A DNA stretch of 64,000 nucleotides from JAPLJC01 sp963697965 (GTDB taxonomy: Bacteria; Desulfobacterota; Desulfobaccia; Desulfobaccales; 0-14-0-80-60-11), in the NCBI GenBank assembly GCA_963697965.1, contig OY969108.1, forward strand, positions 1,550,001-1,614,000, given 5' to 3'. Of the stretch, positions 34,469 to 42,918 are shown piece after piece. Position 1 is the first letter of the stretch. Every line of letters begins with the position of its first letter. Position numbers and translations under genes: made by a program. The notes beneath the pieces are model-generated. The model was not told the DNA's origin, did no database searches, and saw only the letters and a program-made list of their open reading frames with translations.

Positions 34469-34751
34469 AAGGGGGGAGCAGTAGCGTCCGGCAAGGTTTT
34501 CGCTATGAGGCTCAAACAGATCTCTGTTTTGGTGGGCAGTGCCCACCCTACATGCTGGTAGGGAGTTTAACCGCGAGATAGTGTAATCTTCTCCATGCAA
34601 TTTTGTTGCCGGAAACTACTGGTTGGCAGGGGGCCTGGGGGAGGGCAGGGGCCACTTACCGAACCCCTCAAAAACCCTGTTAAACTAATGTAGTGTTTCC
34701 CAATTAGCTGGACGTAATATCAGGATTGGAAGCTGGACTGGGCATGGTTAA

Positions 34752-34836
34752 GTCCCCCTTTGAAAAAGGGGGATTTAGGGGGATTTCAAGAGGTTATATT
34801 AAATCCCCCCTGCCCCCCTTTTCCAAAGGGGGGTTG
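34752..34836. repeat. Core fragment of family B
   Basis: CCCCCTTTGAAAAAGGGGG, GGGGGATTTCAAGAGGTTAT and a closing CCCCCCTTTTCC palindrome match the inner part of the MITE at 13251 in inverted orientation, without the terminal repeats. The rest of 34351-34881 shows no gene. Confidence 0.65.
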
Positions 34837-34881
34837 GAACCCCGTAATTTTAAAGGATGATCAACTGGTTAAAGGAAATGA

Positions 34882-35907
34882 TTAAAACTGTCTTAAGAAA
34901 CGCAGGTCGTTTTCGAAGAAGAGCCTGAGGTCGTCGATGCCGTATTTCAGCATGGCGACGCGTTCCACCCCCAGGCCGAAGGCGAAGCCGGTATAGGTTT
35001 CCGGGTCGTAATGCACCGCCTCGAAGACCGCGGGATGGACCATGCCGGAACCCAGGATTTCCAGCCATCCCGTGACCTTGCAGACCCGGCAGCCCTCCCC
35101 CCGGCAGATGACGCAGGCGATGTCCACTTCGGCGCTGGGTTCGGTGAACGGGAAATAGCTGGGCCGGAAACGCAGGCTCACGTCTAGGCCGAACATCTCG
35201 TGGACGAAGGCGGTGAGGGTCCCTTTGAGGTCGGCGAAGGTCACCCCCTTATCCACCAGCAAACCCTCCACTTGGTGGAACATGGGGGTGTGGGTCAGGT
35301 CCGAATCCCGGCGGTAGACCCGCCCCGGGGCGATGATGCGCAGCGGCGGCTGCCGCTGCTCCATGGTGCGGATCTGCATGGGCGAGGTATGGGTGCGCAA
35401 CAGCACCTTATCGGTGAAATAGAAGGTGTCCTGCATGTCCCGGGCCGGATGGTCCGGGGGCAGGTTGAGGGCCTCGAAGTTGTACCAATCGAGTTCCACC
35501 TCCGGGCCTTCCACCGTCTCGAACCCGAGGTGCAGGAAGGTGTCGCAGATTTCCTGCATGGTGCGAGTGATGGGATGCAGGTGGCCCAGGGGCTGGCGGC
35601 GGCCCGGCAAGGTGACGTCCAGGACCCCGGCCCCGGCCTGGCGGGCCGCGGCCTTTAATTGGCTCGTTTTATCGGCAAGAGCCGATTCCAGGGCCTCCTT
35701 GGCCCGGTTGGCCTCTTGCCCCAACTGGCGCCTGCGCTCCGGCCCCAGGTCTTTCAAACCCCTGAGAATCTGGGTGAGGCTCCCCTTGCGGCCCAGATAT
35801 CTGATCCGCAGCTCCTCCAGGGCCTCGGGGCCGGCAACCTCGCCAATCTGGGCCAGGGCCTCGTCTTGGAGGCGCTTCAGATCGTCCGGGTTAAGGCTGC
35901 CTTGCAA
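34882..35907 (-). CDS. pheS: Phenylalanine-tRNA ligase alpha subunit
   Basis: Charges tRNA-Phe as part of an alpha2-beta2 enzyme. 341 aa from the TTG at 35907, placed after GGGGGGAAAC, which gives the usual N-terminus (PDDLKRLQDEALAQIGEV). A longer frame to 35964 would translate a dispersed repeat (family F), so I reject it. Class II motifs: HPITRTMQEI (motif 1 region), RTHTSPMQIRTM and RVYRRD (motif 2), and GFAFGLGVERVAML (motif 3). pheT normally follows at once, but the next 500 bp hold only repeats and an opposite-strand gene. Confidence 0.93.
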   Translation of the reverse strand: MQGSLNPDDLKRLQDEALAQIGEVAGPEALEELRIRYLGRKGSLTQILRGLKDLGPERRRQLGQEANRAKEALESALADKTSQLKAAARQAGAGVLDVTLPGRRQPLGHLHPITRTMQEICDTFLHLGFETVEGPEVELDWYNFEALNLPPDHPARDMQDTFYFTDKVLLRTHTSPMQIRTMEQRQPPLRIIAPGRVYRRDSDLTHTPMFHQVEGLLVDKGVTFADLKGTLTAFVHEMFGLDVSLRFRPSYFPFTEPSAEVDIACVICRGEGCRVCKVTGWLEILGSGMVHPAVFEAVHYDPETYTGFAFGLGVERVAMLKYGIDDLRLFFENDLRFLRQF

Positions 35908-35964
35908 GTTTCCCCCCAGCTTCCAGGAAGAAGCAAGGAAGCACAGGCAAGATGCCTGTGCCAC
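35906..35964. repeat. Dispersed repeat family F, copy F2
   Basis: Same as F1 at 22692-22751, here abutting the pheS start codon; the AAGTTTCCCCCCAGCTT part supplies the likely pheS ribosome-binding site on the minus strand. Confidence 0.75.
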
Positions 35965-36028
35965 CGGTCCATTCTCAGCCGCATATTTTAAGGGCGCCGG
36001 CTTTTGACGGAAAACGGAAAACTGTCTG

Positions 36029-36376
36029 CTAGCCGCGGGAGAGTTCGGCCACTTTGGCGAATCCCTGGGGATCGAAGATGGCCAGGTCCGCCAGGACTTT
36101 GCGGTCCAGATTGATCTGGGCCTTTTTCAGGCCGCCGATAAATTTGCTGTAGGAGAGCCCCAAGGGGCGCAGGGCGGCATTGATGCGGACGATCCAGAGG
36201 GAGCGGAACTCCCGTTTGCGCACCTTGCGGTCCCGGTAGGCAAAGGTCAATCCCTTCTCGACGCCCTCCCGGGCCGAACGGTAAAGGCGGCGCCGGCCAC
36301 TGCGGAAGCCTTTGGCCATTCCCAGAAACTTACGGCGCCGGGCCCTGGAATAGACGCTTTTCTTGACGCGTGACAT
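36029..36376 (-). CDS. rplT: 50S ribosomal protein L20
   Basis: 115 aa, standard length. The basic N-terminal extension MSRVKKSVYSRARRRKFLGMAKGFRSGRRRLYR and the globular RKREFRSLWIVRINAALRPLGLSYSKFI region are diagnostic. It binds 23S rRNA early in assembly and in many bacteria also represses its own operon. Lies 14 bp after rpmI. Confidence 0.97.
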   Translation of the reverse strand: MSRVKKSVYSRARRRKFLGMAKGFRSGRRRLYRSAREGVEKGLTFAYRDRKVRKREFRSLWIVRINAALRPLGLSYSKFIGGLKKAQINLDRKVLADLAIFDPQGFAKVAELSRG

Positions 36377-36390
36377 GAGGTGCTCCTATC

Positions 36391-36588
36391 TCACAGATAC
36401 GGCAACAGACGCTTCAGTTTTTTCAGTTCAGCCGCGGAGACGCAGGTGCCCTGGCGCAAGTGCCGTTTGCGCTTGGTGGTTTTGCTGGTCAAAATGTGGC
36501 TGTGGTAGGGCTTTTTATGCTTTATCCGGCCGCTGGCGGTGCCGTGGAAGCGCTTGGCAGCCCCTCGATGGCTCTTCATTTTAGGCAT
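36391..36588 (-). CDS. rpmI: 50S ribosomal protein L35
   Basis: 65 aa, standard. MPKMKSHRGAAKRFHGTASG and KKPYHSHILTSKTTKRKRHLR are the family landmarks. Starts 343 bp after infC, an unusually long gap within this operon. Confidence 0.97.
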   Translation of the reverse strand: MPKMKSHRGAAKRFHGTASGRIKHKKPYHSHILTSKTTKRKRHLRQGTCVSAAELKKLKRLLPYL

Positions 36589-36931
36589 GGTTCATCCTCA
36601 TCCCTGTTTATGTTGCCGGTTTCCCGGTATTTCTGGATAAGGCAGCCGGCTGGGGGCCGGCCCGAAAAAATCCTCTGAAGTTTTATTGCCTTTCTAGTTT
36701 TATTTGCATTAAGGGCTTTTTGGTTCTTTTTGTCAGGCCGAAGCCGCGGCCCTCGGGCCTGGCCAAAAAGCTCAGGATGCTGCCCGGGACGGGATCTTCG
36801 TCTCACCACGGGCAATCTTATATATTTATCAGATAATCCCGGCTTGCACCAGCTAACAATTGCACCCAGGCAAAAAAGTTTTCTGCCTCGGCCTTAATAC
36901 CTGGATATCAACTTTCTGCGCTGGTGGGCTG
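36589..36931 (-). other. 343-bp gap between infC and rpmI
   Basis: On the minus strand it holds a GC-rich stem (GGCCAGGCCCGAGG with GGCTTCGGCC) near 36740-36765 and a second GGCCGGCC-CCCAGCCGGC stem near 36645-36660. This is where L20-dependent leaders lie in other bacteria, but I cannot show an L20 site. A 79-codon frame here has Arg/Pro-rich nonsense composition and is not called. Confidence 0.4.
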
Positions 36932-37447
36932 TTACTTGGGGGTGATGAGCATGAACATGTTCCGGCCTTCCAGCCTGGGAGCCTGCTCCACCGTGCCCAC
37001 GTCCACCAGGGCCTCAGCCATCTTAGCGAGAATCCGGATGCCCCGGTCCGTGTGGGCGATCTCCCGGCCCCGGAAGATCACGGAAATCTTGACCTTATCG
37101 CCCTCACTCAGGAAACGGCGGGTGTTCTTGAGCTTGAAGCCCATGTCGTGCTCTTCGATCTTGGGCCTGACCTTGATCTCTTTAACCTGGATGGTGGTCT
37201 GGCGGCGCCGGGCTTCCTGTTGCTTTTTGCTCTGCTGGTATTTGAACTTGCCGTAGTCCATGATGCGGCAAACCGGCGGGACAGCCTGGGGCGCCACCTC
37301 CACCAGGTCCAGATGCGCCTCCAGTGCCTGGGCCAGCGCTTCCTTGGTGGGCATGACCCCTATCTGTTCCCCCTCCGGACCGATGAGACGCACATCCGGA
37401 ACCCTGATCTGCTCGTTGATCCGCACTCGTTGCTGCTTCTGGATGAT
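36932..37447 (-). CDS. infC: Translation initiation factor IF-3
   Basis: 171 aa. Two-domain protein that keeps the 30S subunit free and checks the start codon. Seen: RINEQIRVPDVRLIGPEGEQIGVM, the linker KKQQEARRRQTTIQVKEIKVRPKIEEHD, and the C-terminal FRGREIAHTDRG. No ATG is available: GTG 37426 would skip a basic N-terminus, while GGAGG at the end of thrS lies 5 nt before ATC 37447 (and 8 nt before ATC 37444). A non-AUG AUC/AUU start is the known autoregulatory feature of infC, so I take 37447. It begins 2 bp after the thrS stop. Confidence 0.92.
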   Translation of the reverse strand: MIQKQQRVRINEQIRVPDVRLIGPEGEQIGVMPTKEALAQALEAHLDLVEVAPQAVPPVCRIMDYGKFKYQQSKKQQEARRRQTTIQVKEIKVRPKIEEHDMGFKLKNTRRFLSEGDKVKISVIFRGREIAHTDRGIRILAKMAEALVDVGTVEQAPRLEGRNMFMLITPK

Positions 37448-37449
37448 CG

Positions 37450-39381
37450 TTACCTCCCGTATTTTTTGGATAATTTCGGCGAAGGCACCTTCGCTTCCGC
37501 TTTTAGCCGTTTTTTGAATTCCCGAACCGGCACATCGTTCAGTTTCGTCCCGTCCAGGCGCCTGATGGATAGGGTCTGGTTCTCTGCTTCCCGATCCCCA
37601 ATAATAATCATATAGGGAATTTTTTGTTCCTGGGCTTCCCTAATTTTATACTGCAACTTTTCATTGCGTTTATCTAATTCAACCCTGAATTCCGCCTTGG
37701 TAAGCTGGCCGGTGAGCTTTTGGGCATAAGCGTGGACCCGGTCGGTGATGGGCAGGATTATAGCCTGCACCGGAGCCAGCCACACCGGGAAGGCCCCGGC
37801 GTAGTGCTCCACCAGGACCCCGAGAAAGCGCTCCAGGGAGCCCAGGATCACCCGGTGCAGCATCACCGGGCGGTGGCGGCCGCCATCGGGCCCCACGTAG
37901 GTGAGGTCGAAGCGCTCCGGCAGGGTAAAATCGCACTGGATAGTGGCACACTGCCAGCGCCGGTTCAAGGCGTCTTTGAGTTTGACATCGATCTTGGGAC
38001 CATAAAAGGCGCCTTCCCCTTCGCAGAGATGAAAGGGAAGCCGGCGGGCCTTGAGGGCGCCCTTCAGGGCGGTGGTGGCCAACTCCCACTCGGCATCGCT
38101 GCCGATGGACTTCTCGGGACGGGTGGACAGTTCCACTTCATATTCGAACCCGAAGATGGCCATGACCTGGAAGACGAAATCCAGGACCCCGATAATTTCG
38201 CCTTGCACCTGGTCCGGGGTGCAAACGATGTGGGCGTCGTCCTGGGTGAACTGGCGCACCCGGGTGAGGCCGTGCAGCACCCCGGTACGCTCATGGCGCA
38301 GCACCGTACCCAGCTCGAAGAAGCGCAGCGGCAGTTCCCGGTAACTCCGGACGCGGGAGCGGTAGATCAGCATGTGGGCCACGCAGTTCATGGGCTTGAT
38401 GCCATAGCTCTGACCTTCCACTTCGGCGAAATACATGTGGTCCCGGTAGTTGGCCAAATGGCCCGAGCGTTCCCACATCTCGGTCTTGAGCATCTGGGGG
38501 CCCATGACCAGCTGGTAACCGCGGCGGCGATGCTCGCGGCGTTCGAAATCCTCGATAATGCTGCGGATGATGGCCCCCTTGGGGTGGTAGATGACCAGGC
38601 CCGCCCCGGCTTCTTCCTCGATGCTGAAGAGTCCCAGCTCCCGGCCCAGGCGGCGGTGGTCCCGGCGTTTGGCCTCTTCCAGGAACTCCAGGTGTTGCTT
38701 CAGTTCCCGGGGGCTGGCAAAGGCGGTGCCGTAGATGCGCTGCAACATGGGTTGGCGCTCGTCCCCCCGCCAATAGGCCCCGGAGCTGGCGGTGAGCTTG
38801 AAGGCCTTAAGGTAGCCGGTGGAAGGCAAGTGGGGGCCGCGGCAGAGGTCGACAAAATTGCCCTGGCGGTAAAGGCTCACGGTTTCCTGGGGGATTTCCT
38901 GCAATAATTCGACCTTATAGGTTTCACCCTGCGCCTTGAAAGTGGCGATGGCCTGTTCTCGTGGTTTTTCGTCCCGGGCGAACGGCTGGTCCTGGGCCAC
39001 CAGCTCCCGCATGCGGCCCTCGATTTTTTCCAGGGCTTCGGGAGTGAAGGGCTCCGGCGCCTCGAAATCGTAGTAAAAGCCGCTTTCGATGGCCGGGCCG
39101 ATGGCTACTTTCACCCCCGGGAACAGGTCGCGCACCGCCTCGGCCATGATGTGGGCCGCGGAATGGCGCATGATCGTAAGCCCCTCGGGGGAGTCCAGCA
39201 GGATGGGGGCGATGGTGCAGTCCTGGGCCAACGGGCGGGAGAGGTCCAGCATTTCCCCGTCCACCAGAGCGGCCACCACCCGGTGGTCGCTTGCCACCCC
39301 CAGGGCCTTCAGGGCCTCGCCTGCCTCGGTCTGGGCCTTCAACTCGAGGGCGAGGCCATTTATCAGTTTCACCTTGATCAT
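37450..39381 (-). CDS. thrS: Threonine-tRNA ligase
   Basis: 643 aa, full length. TGS domain at the N-terminus, editing domain with HSAAHIMAEAVRDLFPG (the HxxxH zinc-like editing motif, about 74-90), class II catalytic core with MNCVAHMLIYRS, LRHERTGVLHGLTRVRQFTQDDAH (motif 2) and HRVILGSLERFLGVLVEH (motif 3), then the anticodon-binding domain from about 540. It leads the thrS-infC-rpmI-rplT-pheS operon. A terminator hairpin ends only 14 bp before its ATG, so transcription is likely attenuated. Confidence 0.97.
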   Translation of the reverse strand: MIKVKLINGLALELKAQTEAGEALKALGVASDHRVVAALVDGEMLDLSRPLAQDCTIAPILLDSPEGLTIMRHSAAHIMAEAVRDLFPGVKVAIGPAIESGFYYDFEAPEPFTPEALEKIEGRMRELVAQDQPFARDEKPREQAIATFKAQGETYKVELLQEIPQETVSLYRQGNFVDLCRGPHLPSTGYLKAFKLTASSGAYWRGDERQPMLQRIYGTAFASPRELKQHLEFLEEAKRRDHRRLGRELGLFSIEEEAGAGLVIYHPKGAIIRSIIEDFERREHRRRGYQLVMGPQMLKTEMWERSGHLANYRDHMYFAEVEGQSYGIKPMNCVAHMLIYRSRVRSYRELPLRFFELGTVLRHERTGVLHGLTRVRQFTQDDAHIVCTPDQVQGEIIGVLDFVFQVMAIFGFEYEVELSTRPEKSIGSDAEWELATTALKGALKARRLPFHLCEGEGAFYGPKIDVKLKDALNRRWQCATIQCDFTLPERFDLTYVGPDGGRHRPVMLHRVILGSLERFLGVLVEHYAGAFPVWLAPVQAIILPITDRVHAYAQKLTGQLTKAEFRVELDKRNEKLQYKIREAQEQKIPYMIIIGDREAENQTLSIRRLDGTKLNDVPVREFKKRLKAEAKVPSPKLSKKYGR

Positions 39382-39395
39382 TGCTACCCGGCCTT

Positions 39396-39442
39396 AAAAA
39401 AAAAGGCATCTGGAGCGCTTAGCAAGCGCTTTCCCGGATGCC
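39396..39442 (-). terminator. Attenuator-like terminator just upstream of thrS
   Basis: On the minus strand: outer stem GGCATC/GATGCC and inner perfect stem AGCGCTT/AAGCGCT, followed by nine or ten T residues. The T-run stops 14 nt before the thrS ATG, so the hairpin is in the leader. Upstream is a TTGACA box (39575-39570), which would give a leader of about 150 nt with a short open frame (about 36 codons, not threonine-rich). Confidence 0.7.
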
Positions 39443-39674
39443 GTTGGTCTATTCCCAGTTACATAAATTTGCGGTTCGCGAACGACGCCGCGCCACTCCT
39501 GCCTCTCCCGGTATGTATTGCCTTTCCCGCAGGCGATTTTGGCTGATTTTTCTCATAAATAGCCGCAACTGTCAAGAAAATTCCATTAGCAGGCGGGAAG
39601 AGCCTCTGGCCCCCGGTAGAGTGTCAGCCAAAATTCTTCCACGGCTCCCAGGAAATATGCTAACATGAGCCTTA

Positions 39675-39921
39675 GTTCAAGGTTCAAAGTTCAAAGTTCA
39701 AAGTTCAAAGTTTAAGTCAAAGGCAAAAAAAGGGGATTGCAACCTTGAACCTTGAACTTGAGACGGCTGCGAAAACCAACTTTGTCATTTATGAGATTCT
39801 TCGGTCGCTTCGCTCCCTCAGAATGACAAAAAAGGGGACTTTCGCAGATGTCTCACCATTGAACTTTGAACCTAAGAACTATTTTTTTGCAACCTTGAAC
39901 CTTGAACCTTGAACCTTGAAC
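39675..39921. repeat. Heptanucleotide arrays (GTTCAAA / CTTGAAC) with a family D element inside
   Basis: About five GTTCAAA units at 39675-39711, CTTGAAC units at 39740-39758 and about four and a half CTTGAAC units at 39890-39921. A 95-bp palindromic element (39760-39854) lies between the second and third arrays. No gene is present. Confidence 0.85.
39760..39854. mobile_element. MITE-like family D, copy D2
   Basis: Inverted ends GAGACGGCTGCGAAA and TTTCGCAGATGTCTC (13 of 15 pair) enclose AACTTTGTCAT and its partner ATGACAAAAAAGGGG. It is 95 bp and noncoding, related to the incomplete copy at 18542. Confidence 0.7.
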
Positions 39922-39928
39922 TATTTTT

Positions 39929-41293
39929 ATGGACGAGGAACTCCCCCATATCTATTCGGTGAGCAGCCTCTCCCGGGAAATCCGGGAGCGGCTGGAGAGC
40001 CATTTCTACCTGGTCTGGGTGAGCGGCGAGGTCTCTAATCTCCGGCTGCCTCTTTCGGGACATTGCTATTTCACCCTCAAAGACGCCGGGGCGCAACTGC
40101 GGGCCGTCCTTTTTAAGGGTAATCACCAACACCTGCGTTTCAAGCCCCAGGAAGGCGGCCAATTCCTGTGCCGGGGACGCCTCACCGTTTATGAGCCCCG
40201 GGGCGAGTATCAGTTGGTGGTCGATTACCTGGAGCCCCTGGGGTTGGGGGCCCTGGCCCAGGCCTTCGAAGCCCTGAAGACCCGTCTGCAGGCGGAGGGC
40301 CTGTTCGCCCCGGAGCTGAAGAAGCCTTTGCCCTTCCTGCCCAGGAAGATCGCCCTGGTCACCTCTCCCACCGGCGCGGCGGTGCGGGATTTTCTGCGCC
40401 TGCTCAGAAAGCGCTATGCCAACCTGGAGGTGCTGATCTATCCGGTGAAGGTGCAGGGCAAGGAGGCGGCGCCGGAAATCGTCCGGGCCCTTAAGGACCT
40501 GGCCACTTATCCCGGAATAGAGGTTATCGTCCTGGCCCGGGGCGGCGGCTCCCTGGAAGACCTGTGGCCGTTCAATGAAGAGGCGGTGGCCCGGGCCATT
40601 TACCACTGTCCCCTGCCGGTGGTGTCGGCGGTGGGCCACGAAGTGGACTTCACCATCGCCGATTTCGCTGCCGACTTGCGGGCCCCCACCCCCAGCGCCG
40701 CAGTGGAGCTGGTGGTGCCGGACAAGGCCGAATTGAGCCGGCGCCTGCAACGCCTGGGGGCTTCCCTGGTGGGCGCCGCCAGAAGGACCCGGGTGGCGGC
40801 CCGGAACCATCTCGATCTGGTGGCCCGCCGGCTACCGGACATGGGCCGGCGCCTGGTGGACCTGCGTCTTAAGGTGGACGATCAGGGCGAGGCCCTGGCG
40901 CGGCGGGCCCGCCGCCTGCTGGCGGGGCAGCAGCAGCACTTGCGCCTGGCCAGCTCCCGCCTGGTGCTGTTGAGCCCCCGGCGGGTCCTGGCCTCCTGGC
41001 GGCAGCGCCTGGAGACGGGGGGGCTGAGACTGGGGCGGAGCTACCACCGGGACCTCGAAGACCGTAAACGGCACCTGGCCTACTGCCAGAGCCACCTGGA
41101 CCAACTCAACCCCCTGGCCATCCTGGAAAGGGGCTACGCGGTGGCGACCCTGATGCCCCAAGAGACGGTGATTCGCGACGCCGGCCAGGTGGAGCGGGGC
41201 GCCGCGGTGCGGGTGCGGGTGGCCCGGGGCCGGCTGGATTGCGAAGTGGAAGAAGTGAGCAGTGAACAGTCAACAGTGAGCAGTAAGCAGTAA
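39929..41293 (+). CDS. xseA: Exodeoxyribonuclease VII large subunit
   Basis: Catalytic subunit of a single-strand exonuclease. 454 aa. N-terminal OB domain (VWVSGEVSNLRLPLSGHCYFTLKD, about 28-55), catalytic core with TSPTGAAVRDFLR, ARGGGSLEDLWPFNEE and VSAVGHEVDFTIADFAADLRAPTPSAAAE-type sequence, then a long coiled-coil and a C-terminal ILERGYAV segment. The last dozen residues (SSEQSTVSSKQ) come from a heptanucleotide repeat in which the stop lies. The gene is followed by xseB 155 bp downstream. Confidence 0.95.
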   Translation: MDEELPHIYSVSSLSREIRERLESHFYLVWVSGEVSNLRLPLSGHCYFTLKDAGAQLRAVLFKGNHQHLRFKPQEGGQFLCRGRLTVYEPRGEYQLVVDYLEPLGLGALAQAFEALKTRLQAEGLFAPELKKPLPFLPRKIALVTSPTGAAVRDFLRLLRKRYANLEVLIYPVKVQGKEAAPEIVRALKDLATYPGIEVIVLARGGGSLEDLWPFNEEAVARAIYHCPLPVVSAVGHEVDFTIADFAADLRAPTPSAAVELVVPDKAELSRRLQRLGASLVGAARRTRVAARNHLDLVARRLPDMGRRLVDLRLKVDDQGEALARRARRLLAGQQQHLRLASSRLVLLSPRRVLASWRQRLETGGLRLGRSYHRDLEDRKRHLAYCQSHLDQLNPLAILERGYAVATLMPQETVIRDAGQVERGAAVRVRVARGRLDCEVEEVSSEQSTVSSKQ

Positions 41294-41306
41294 GCAGTGA
41301 GCAGTA
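41255..41306. repeat. Heptanucleotide array AGCAGTG/AGCAGTA overlapping the xseA stop
   Basis: About seven units with a 7-bp period. The xseA stop codon at 41291-41293 lies inside it, so unit gain or loss would alter the protein end. Confidence 0.8.
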
Positions 41307-41408
41307 AAGGCAGGGGTTAGGGGTCAGGGACCAGTTTTCGACGGCGGCGCTCAAGGTAGCCGCAGGCTTTACTGCGCCGCCACAGGCTGAACGGGAAACA
41401 AGTCTTCA

Positions 41409-41439
41409 ACCGAAAACCGAAAACCGAAAACCGAAAACA
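41409..41439. repeat. Heptanucleotide array (CCGAAAA)
   Basis: Four units directly ahead of xseB (ATG at 41449). Confidence 0.85.
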
Positions 41440-41448
41440 GGCTTTCCA

Positions 41449-41706
41449 ATGGCTAAAGAAAAAAAACCGGCTGACCAGAGTTTCGAGACGCTGCTCAAGC
41501 GCCTGGAAGAGGTATTGGATTCCCTGGAACACGGCGAGCTGCCACTGGAGCAGGCCATGCAGTCCTTCGCGGAGGGGGTGGGCCTGGTCAAGGCCTGCCA
41601 CCAGAAGCTGGACGAGGTGGAGCGCCGGGTGGAACTGCTCCTGAAAGATGATGCCGGGCGTTTCTTCACCCGGCCTTTTCCGGAGGAGGAAGGGGAAAAT
41701 TCCTAG
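41449..41706 (+). CDS. xseB: Exodeoxyribonuclease VII small subunit
   Basis: 85 aa. FETLLKRLEEVLDSLEHGELPLEQAMQSFAEGVGLVK and CHQKLDEVERRVELLL are the family's helical hairpin that binds XseA. The stop TAG falls in the CTAG left end of the MITE that follows. ispA comes next in many bacteria, but here it is pushed 4.2 kb away. Confidence 0.94.
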   Translation: MAKEKKPADQSFETLLKRLEEVLDSLEHGELPLEQAMQSFAEGVGLVKACHQKLDEVERRVELLLKDDAGRFFTRPFPEEEGENS

Positions 41707-41838
41707 AAACTATTGCAAAACCTTATTTCATTGTCATCCTGAATGAAGTGAAGGATCTCAAGTCACTAAAATTACCAGAGGGATGCTTCATAATTGCTTT
41801 GCCTTTTGAGATACGGTTTTTTAACCCCCCTTTGAAAA
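41703..41838. mobile_element. MITE family B, copy B2, left part
   Basis: Starts CTAGAAACTATTGCAAAACC and matches B1 closely up to the core CCCCCCTTTGAAAA, where homology stops at 41838 and the IS1595-type element begins. The right part resumes at 45637. Confidence 0.85.
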
Positions 41839-41843
41839 CGTGA

Positions 41844-41862
41844 TTTTATACTTTACAAACCC
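41844..41862 (+). repeat. Left inverted repeat of the IS1595-type element
   Basis: Sequence TTTTATACTTTACAAACCC; pairs with the right end at 17 of 19 positions. Confidence 0.8.
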
Positions 41863-41901
41863 AAACTCAATGGTTATAGTATGTTTAACAAGGAGATAGC
41901 C

Positions 41902-42828
41902 ATGAGTAAGTCACTAATTTCCGTTCCCCACTTTCAAAATGAAGAAGCCGCCTATGCCTTCATTGAGGCCCGGCTATGGGCTCATGGCCCTATATGCCCT
42001 CATTGCGGGAGCCGGGAGCGCATCAGCAAAATGAACGGCAAAGCTACCCGGATCGGCCTCTATAAATGCTATGTATGCCGGAAACAGTTTACTGTCAAGA
42101 TCGGGACTATCTTTGAAGATAGCCACATTCCCTTGCGGCTCTGGCTCCAATCCGTCTATCTCATGTGCGCCTCTAAGAAGGGCATTAGTGCCCACCAGCT
42201 TCATAGAACCCTTGGGGTGACTCTCAAGACCGCATGGTTCATGGGGCACCGTATCCGGGAAGCCATGCGTGATGGTGAATTGGCTCCTTTCGGGTCTAAT
42301 GGCGGCGTCGTGGAAGTGGATGAAACCTTTATCGGCGGGGAAGAAGGTATGCCCAAAAGACGCGGCTATGCCCATAAGCGCAAAGTGCTTTCCTTGCTTG
42401 ATCGGGAATCCGGCCAGTCCCGCAGCGTGGTTATTGACGATCTCAGCGCCAAGGGCGGGGTTCCAATCCTCAAGGAAAATATCGCCAAAGAAGCCAGGGT
42501 TATAACCGATGATGCCGGGCAGTATAAATACTTGGATGAACATTTTGCCGAGCATGGAACCGTCCGGCACAGCCATGGCGAGTATGTTTCCTTGGCCGAC
42601 CCGAATATTCATACCAACACCATTGAGGGCTTTTTTTCCATCTTCAAGCGTGGTATGAAGGGGATATATCAGCATTGCAAGAAACAGCATCTTCACCGCT
42701 ATCTGGCCGAGTTTGATTTCCGTTACAACAACCGCGCTGGCCTGGGGATTGAAGATACTGAGAGGGCCGAAAACCTGTTACAAGGGGTTAAGGGCAAGAG
42801 ACTCACTTACCAAACGACTCATTCCTAA
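41902..42828 (+). CDS. IS1595-family (ISXO2-like) transposase
   Basis: 308 aa. The start at 41902 follows AAGGAGATAGCC. N-terminal zinc ribbon with C32, C35, C56 and C59 (CPHC...CYVC), helix-turn-helix region around KGISAHQLHRTLGVTLKTAW, then the DDE domain: VEVDETFIGGEE (first Asp), VITDDAGQY (second) and HTNTIEGFFSIFKRGMKG (Glu and the following basic residue). All catalytic positions are present and the frame is intact, so it may be active. It sits at the left end of the transposon. Confidence 0.93.
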   Translation: MSKSLISVPHFQNEEAAYAFIEARLWAHGPICPHCGSRERISKMNGKATRIGLYKCYVCRKQFTVKIGTIFEDSHIPLRLWLQSVYLMCASKKGISAHQLHRTLGVTLKTAWFMGHRIREAMRDGELAPFGSNGGVVEVDETFIGGEEGMPKRRGYAHKRKVLSLLDRESGQSRSVVIDDLSAKGGVPILKENIAKEARVITDDAGQYKYLDEHFAEHGTVRHSHGEYVSLADPNIHTNTIEGFFSIFKRGMKGIYQHCKKQHLHRYLAEFDFRYNNRAGLGIEDTERAENLLQGVKGKRLTYQTTHS

Positions 42829-42918
42829 AAAAAAAATTGAAATTTTTCTGAAGAAGAATAAAATGCATATATCCTTCAGATTTTAAGGGCGTCTGATATT
42901 TCCAAGGGGGTATGTTCC

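Noticed and set aside
36576..36815. 79-codon minus-strand frame between infC and rpmI
   Set aside because: Arg/Pro-rich composition without RBS; overlaps rpmI start and stems.
39481..39510. GGAGTGGCGCGGCG on the minus strand ahead of thrS, resembling a T-box core
   Set aside because: The match to AGGGTGGNACCGCG is poor, the UGGC bulge would not fit the usual tRNA-Thr end, and I see no antiterminator pairing.
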